Source: Paenirhizobium naphthalenivorans (GTDB lineage Bacteria > Pseudomonadota > Alphaproteobacteria > Rhizobiales > Rhizobiaceae). Taken from it: 64,000 nucleotides of DNA. A program made the position numbers and the translations under genes. Below, in pieces: positions 61,766 through 64,000 of the stretch; position 1 is the stretch's first letter, and each line of letters starts with the position of its first letter. The stretch covers positions 62,001 through 126,000 of the forward strand of contig NZ_BJZP01000006.1 in NCBI RefSeq assembly GCF_007992095.1, read 5' to 3'. The notes beneath the pieces are model-generated. The model had not been told where the DNA came from. It worked only from the letters and a program-made list of their open reading frames with translations, and did no database searches.

Positions 61766-62734
61766 ATGGCGGACAAGACCCTCACTCTGACAATCGCCGA
61801 ACGGCATGACGAACCGGGCAATATCGTGCGCCTGCGTCTCGTCGATGCCGGCGGCGCGGTGTTGCCGGCCTTCGAAGCCGGCGCCCATCTCGACCTGCAT
61901 CTTCGGGACGGTTCGACCGATCTGTGGCGGCAGTATTCGCTGTGCTCGGACCCGGCCGAGACCGGCTTCTACGAGATCGGCGTGCTGCTCGATCCGAAGA
62001 CGCGCGGCGGTTCGGCGGCGGTTCACCGCCTGGCCGTTCCGGGCGCAACGTTCGAGGTCGAAGGCCCGCGCAACCACTTCCCGCTGAGCGAGGAGGCCAC
62101 CACGACGGTTCTGCTCGGCGGCGGCATCGGCGTCACGCCAATGCTTGCCATGGCGCGGCGTCTCCATGCGATCGGACGTGACTTCGTGTTGCATTATTGT
62201 ACCCGAGGCGAAACGGTGACGGCGTTCAGGGCGATGATCGCGGCTGAACCTTGGGCGAAAAATGTCGCCTTCCATTTCGACGATCAATCGCCGGAGCAAC
62301 GGCTCGATCCGACCCGCGACCTGCCGGCGCCCTCAAGCGGCACGCATATCTATGTCTGCGGCCCGCAGGGCTTCATGGACTGGCTGATCGGCGCGGCCGA
62401 GGCGGCGGGCCATGCCAGCGCCAACGTGCATCGCGAGTATTTCTCCGCCGATGTCGATACCACCGGCGACAGCTTCGAGGTTGAGGCGCAGCGCTCCGGC
62501 ATCACCGTCAACGTCGGTCCCGATGATACGATCGCCAAGGCCCTGGCGCGGGCAGGCGTGAAGATCGAGGTGAAATGCGAGGAGGGGGTCTGCGGCACCT
62601 GTGTCACCGACGTGCTCGAAGGCATGCCGGACCATCGCGACAAATTCCTGACCGACGAAGAGCGCGAGGAAGGCACGATGATCTGCGCCTGCTGTTCGCG
62701 TGCTTGCAGTTCAAAACTCGTGCTGGACATCTAA
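61766..62734 (+). CDS. iacF: Phthalate dioxygenase reductase-type oxidoreductase
   Basis: About 322 residues. The flavin domain has RQYSLCSDP near residue 55, and the NAD domain has LLGGGIGVTPMLAMARR and YVCGPQGFM. A C-terminal plant-type 2Fe-2S ferredoxin has CEEGVCGTC and a later cysteine in CACCSRACSS. It passes electrons from NADH to the iacCD oxygenase. The ATG at 61766 lies after a GAGG; a GTG at 61754 overlapping the iacE stop is the alternative. Confidence 0.9.
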   Translation: MADKTLTLTIAERHDEPGNIVRLRLVDAGGAVLPAFEAGAHLDLHLRDGSTDLWRQYSLCSDPAETGFYEIGVLLDPKTRGGSAAVHRLAVPGATFEVEGPRNHFPLSEEATTTVLLGGGIGVTPMLAMARRLHAIGRDFVLHYCTRGETVTAFRAMIAAEPWAKNVAFHFDDQSPEQRLDPTRDLPAPSSGTHIYVCGPQGFMDWLIGAAEAAGHASANVHREYFSADVDTTGDSFEVEAQRSGITVNVGPDDTIAKALARAGVKIEVKCEEGVCGTCVTDVLEGMPDHRDKFLTDEEREEGTMICACCSRACSSKLVLDI

Positions 62735-62745
62735 GGAGAAAACGG

Positions 62746-63255
62746 ATGACGGTTTGCGCACCTCAAGACGCCGCACTGGCTTTTCGCGAAGGCATGAGCC
62801 GCCTTGGTGCGGCGGTTACGCTCCTGACGTCGGATGGCGTCGCCGGACGCCAGGGCATGACGGCGTCTGCCGTCGTGTCAGTCACCGATAGCCCGCCGAC
62901 CCTGATCGTCTGCGTCAACCGCAATATCCGTTGCCATGACCTCTTCCTCAAAAACGGGGTGCTGGCCGTGAATGTTCTGGGCGCTCGGCATCAGGATCTG
63001 TCCGGTCGTTTCGCCGCCAAGGACCCGGGTGATCGTTTCGCTTCGCACAAATGGATCACCTTGAAGACCGGGGCGCCGGTTCTTGAAGATGCCGAAGTCG
63101 TCTTCGATTGTCGGATCGTCGACCAGCGGCCCATCGGCTCCCATTCGGTGCTGACATGCGAAGTCGACGATGTCCGCCTGCTCGGTGAAAAACCAGAAGG
63201 ACTCATCTGGTTCGGACGTCAGTTCCATCATCTGCAGGTTGGTGCCAGCAGATGA
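62746..63255 (+). CDS. iacG: Flavin reductase (FMN/FAD), partner of the monooxygenase
   Basis: A 169-residue flavin reductase of the HpaC/DszD fold: FREGMSRLGAAVTLLTSDG, GMTASAVVSVTDSPPTLIVCVN by landmarks, LAVNVLGARHQDLSGRFA and GSHSVLTCEVDDV. It supplies reduced flavin to iacA. AAGGAGA lies 6 bp before the ATG. It is the last gene of the iac operon, convergent with iacR. Confidence 0.9.
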   Translation: MTVCAPQDAALAFREGMSRLGAAVTLLTSDGVAGRQGMTASAVVSVTDSPPTLIVCVNRNIRCHDLFLKNGVLAVNVLGARHQDLSGRFAAKDPGDRFASHKWITLKTGAPVLEDAEVVFDCRIVDQRPIGSHSVLTCEVDDVRLLGEKPEGLIWFGRQFHHLQVGASR

Positions 63256-63269
63256 ATGGACAACTGCTC

Positions 63270-63719
63270 TCAGAGCCGATTGAGCTGACTGAAGACCTTT
63301 TCCAGAATTTCGTTCAGGGTCGCCATCTCGTCGCTGCTGACGTTCTGGAAACTGATCTCGAAAATGTCACGGGCTTCCTTGAGAGCGAGCGCCCGCAGCC
63401 GATCGCCTTCCGGCGTCAGGCAGGCTTCGGTCACCCGCGCGTCAGTGGGGCGCACGCGTGTTGTCACCAGACCGTCGCCGATCATGCGCTGGACCACCTT
63501 GGTCGTGGTGTTGAGCCGCATGGTGGAGAAGTCGGCAATCTCGGAAATCGACAGATAGGTGTCTTCATAGAGCGACATGAGCACGCGCCAGCGCGGCACG
63601 TCGATGCCGATCGGCTTCAGCCGCTTGTCGAGCACCTGGACATAGCGCGCATCGGCGCGGCTGATCCAGTAGAAGGGCCAGTTTCTTTTGAAATGCTGGT
63701 TCGTGTGCTTGGCGTTCAC
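63270..63719 (-). CDS. iacR: MarR-family regulator of the indole-acetate genes
   Basis: A 149-residue MarR winged-helix protein: RADARYVQVLDKRLKPIGIDVPRWRVLMSLYEDTYLSISEIADFSTMRLNTTTKVVQRMIGDGLVTTRVRPTDARVTEACLTPEG, given only by its ends, covers the DNA-binding fold. IacR proteins repress iac genes until IAA or a derivative binds. It is the prime candidate to bind the CGGTAAT...GTAA 19-mers. Confidence 0.88.
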   Translation of the reverse strand: MNAKHTNQHFKRNWPFYWISRADARYVQVLDKRLKPIGIDVPRWRVLMSLYEDTYLSISEIADFSTMRLNTTTKVVQRMIGDGLVTTRVRPTDARVTEACLTPEGDRLRALALKEARDIFEISFQNVSSDEMATLNEILEKVFSQLNRL

Positions 63720-63841
63720 GGAGGTCTCACTGTGTCGTCAGTTGGTTTTCCGGGGCGTTTCTTCCGGCCGGGCGCGCCCGGTCGGCGCTATCACGGACCT
63801 CGTCCGTCTGTCTGAATCACTCAGTCCAAAAAAGGGGAATA

Positions 63842-63860
63842 AGGTAAAATGAACGTAATT
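63842..63860. promoter_or_regulatory. Degenerate copy of the shared 19-mer over the TRAP gene start
   Basis: AGGTAAAATGAACGTAATT matches the 56148 copy at 15 of 19 positions and covers the start codon of the TRAP gene. It may be coincidence, since part of it is ribosome site and start codon. Confidence 0.3.
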
Positions 63861-64000
63861 TATAGACTATCCGGCGCGATTTTCGGTGCGATGTTGTGTG
63901 CCGGAACGGCAAGTGCCCAAACGGTACTGACACTGTCCAGCTGGGTTCCTGCGACCCATCCACAGGTCGCCAATTTCATCGTGCCGATGGCGAAAGACAT
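63849..64000 (+). CDS. TRAP transporter solute-binding protein (DctP-like), partial: 3' end beyond window
   Basis: About 50 residues are visible. The signal peptide runs from MNVIYRLSG and ends AGTASAQ, then comes TVLTLSSWVPATHPQVANFIVPMAKD, the usual opening of a DctP-family periplasmic binding protein. AAGG precedes the ATG. Divergent from iacR, it could start a transporter operon importing IAA or a related organic acid. That is inferred from position only. Confidence 0.75.
   Translation, partial: MNVIYRLSGAIFGAMLCAGTASAQTVLTLSSWVPATHPQVANFIVPMAKD

Noticed and set aside
1..64000. CRISPR arrays, tRNA or rRNA genes, replication or conjugation genes
   Set aside because: I looked for regular repeats, cloverleaf-like ends and rep/tra motifs and saw none. 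A tRNA scan would settle this.

Overview
The window is GC-rich DNA with alphaproteobacterial gene content. It most resembles Hyphomicrobiales/Rhizobiaceae-like accessory DNA such as a megaplasmid, chromid or catabolic island. That assignment rests on gene families and style, not on a search. I see no rRNA, tRNA, CRISPR array or replication genes. Almost everything is peripheral catabolism, uptake and its regulators.

Layout. (1) 1-2153: an accessory sigma-54 gene (rpoN, cut by the window edge) downstream of a CobW-type GTPase, with a plausible sigma-54 promoter of its own. (2) 2462-5172: an AcoR-like sigma-54 activator and an exported DUF1566 protein. (3) 5483-14579: acyl-CoA catabolism: LysR, acyl-CoA dehydrogenase, APH-type kinase, histidine phosphatase, SDR, a frameshifted acyl-CoA ligase, an AidB-like dehydrogenase and a PaaX-type repressor. 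The dehydrogenase/kinase pair recalls the lva / ACAD10-11 route for 4-hydroxyacids. (4) 14832-30344, the most interesting part: a 970-residue P450-diflavin reductase fusion with two glutamine-synthetase-like ligases on one strand. A class I glutamine amidotransferase, a PAS protein and a second sigma-54 activator diverge from it. A polyamine-type ABC transporter and an aldehyde dehydrogenase follow. Three consensus -24/-12 sigma-54 promoters drive the P450 operon, the amidotransferase operon and the transporter operon, and GCTGCAA-type inverted repeats lie upstream of them. I read this as a gamma-glutamylation pathway for an unknown amine, in the manner of Puu, aniline or isopropylamine catabolism, with the P450 fusion as the oxidising step.

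(5) 30771-39097: a 2-aminoethylphosphonate-type module: LysR, FAD amine oxidoreductase, phosphonoacetaldehyde hydrolase, ABC transporter and a phosphonate monoester hydrolase-like enzyme. No PhnW is present. (6) 39670-42016: a FIST sensor and a PAS-GGDEF diguanylate cyclase. (7) 42122-43733: an IS5-family element that has cut off a TRAP solute-binding gene. (8) 43957-49744: AraC regulator, APC permease, ornithine cyclodeaminase-like protein, RidA and a DadA-like oxidase, probably for an amine or amino acid. (9) 49814-55312: VOC protein, LysR, Dabb protein, maleylacetate reductase, hydroxyquinol 1,2-dioxygenase (frameshifted) and aldehyde dehydrogenase. (10) 55436-64000: an indole-3-acetate catabolic cluster (iacH-A-B-C-D-E-F-G with MarR-type iacR), then the start of a TRAP solute-binding gene. 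A 19-bp operator-like sequence occurs upstream of iacH, upstream of the SnoaL gene and in front of the hydroxyquinol block, so regions 9 and 10 may be one regulon.

Two genes (acyl-CoA ligase, hydroxyquinol dioxygenase) carry single-base frameshifts that may be real or sequencing errors.
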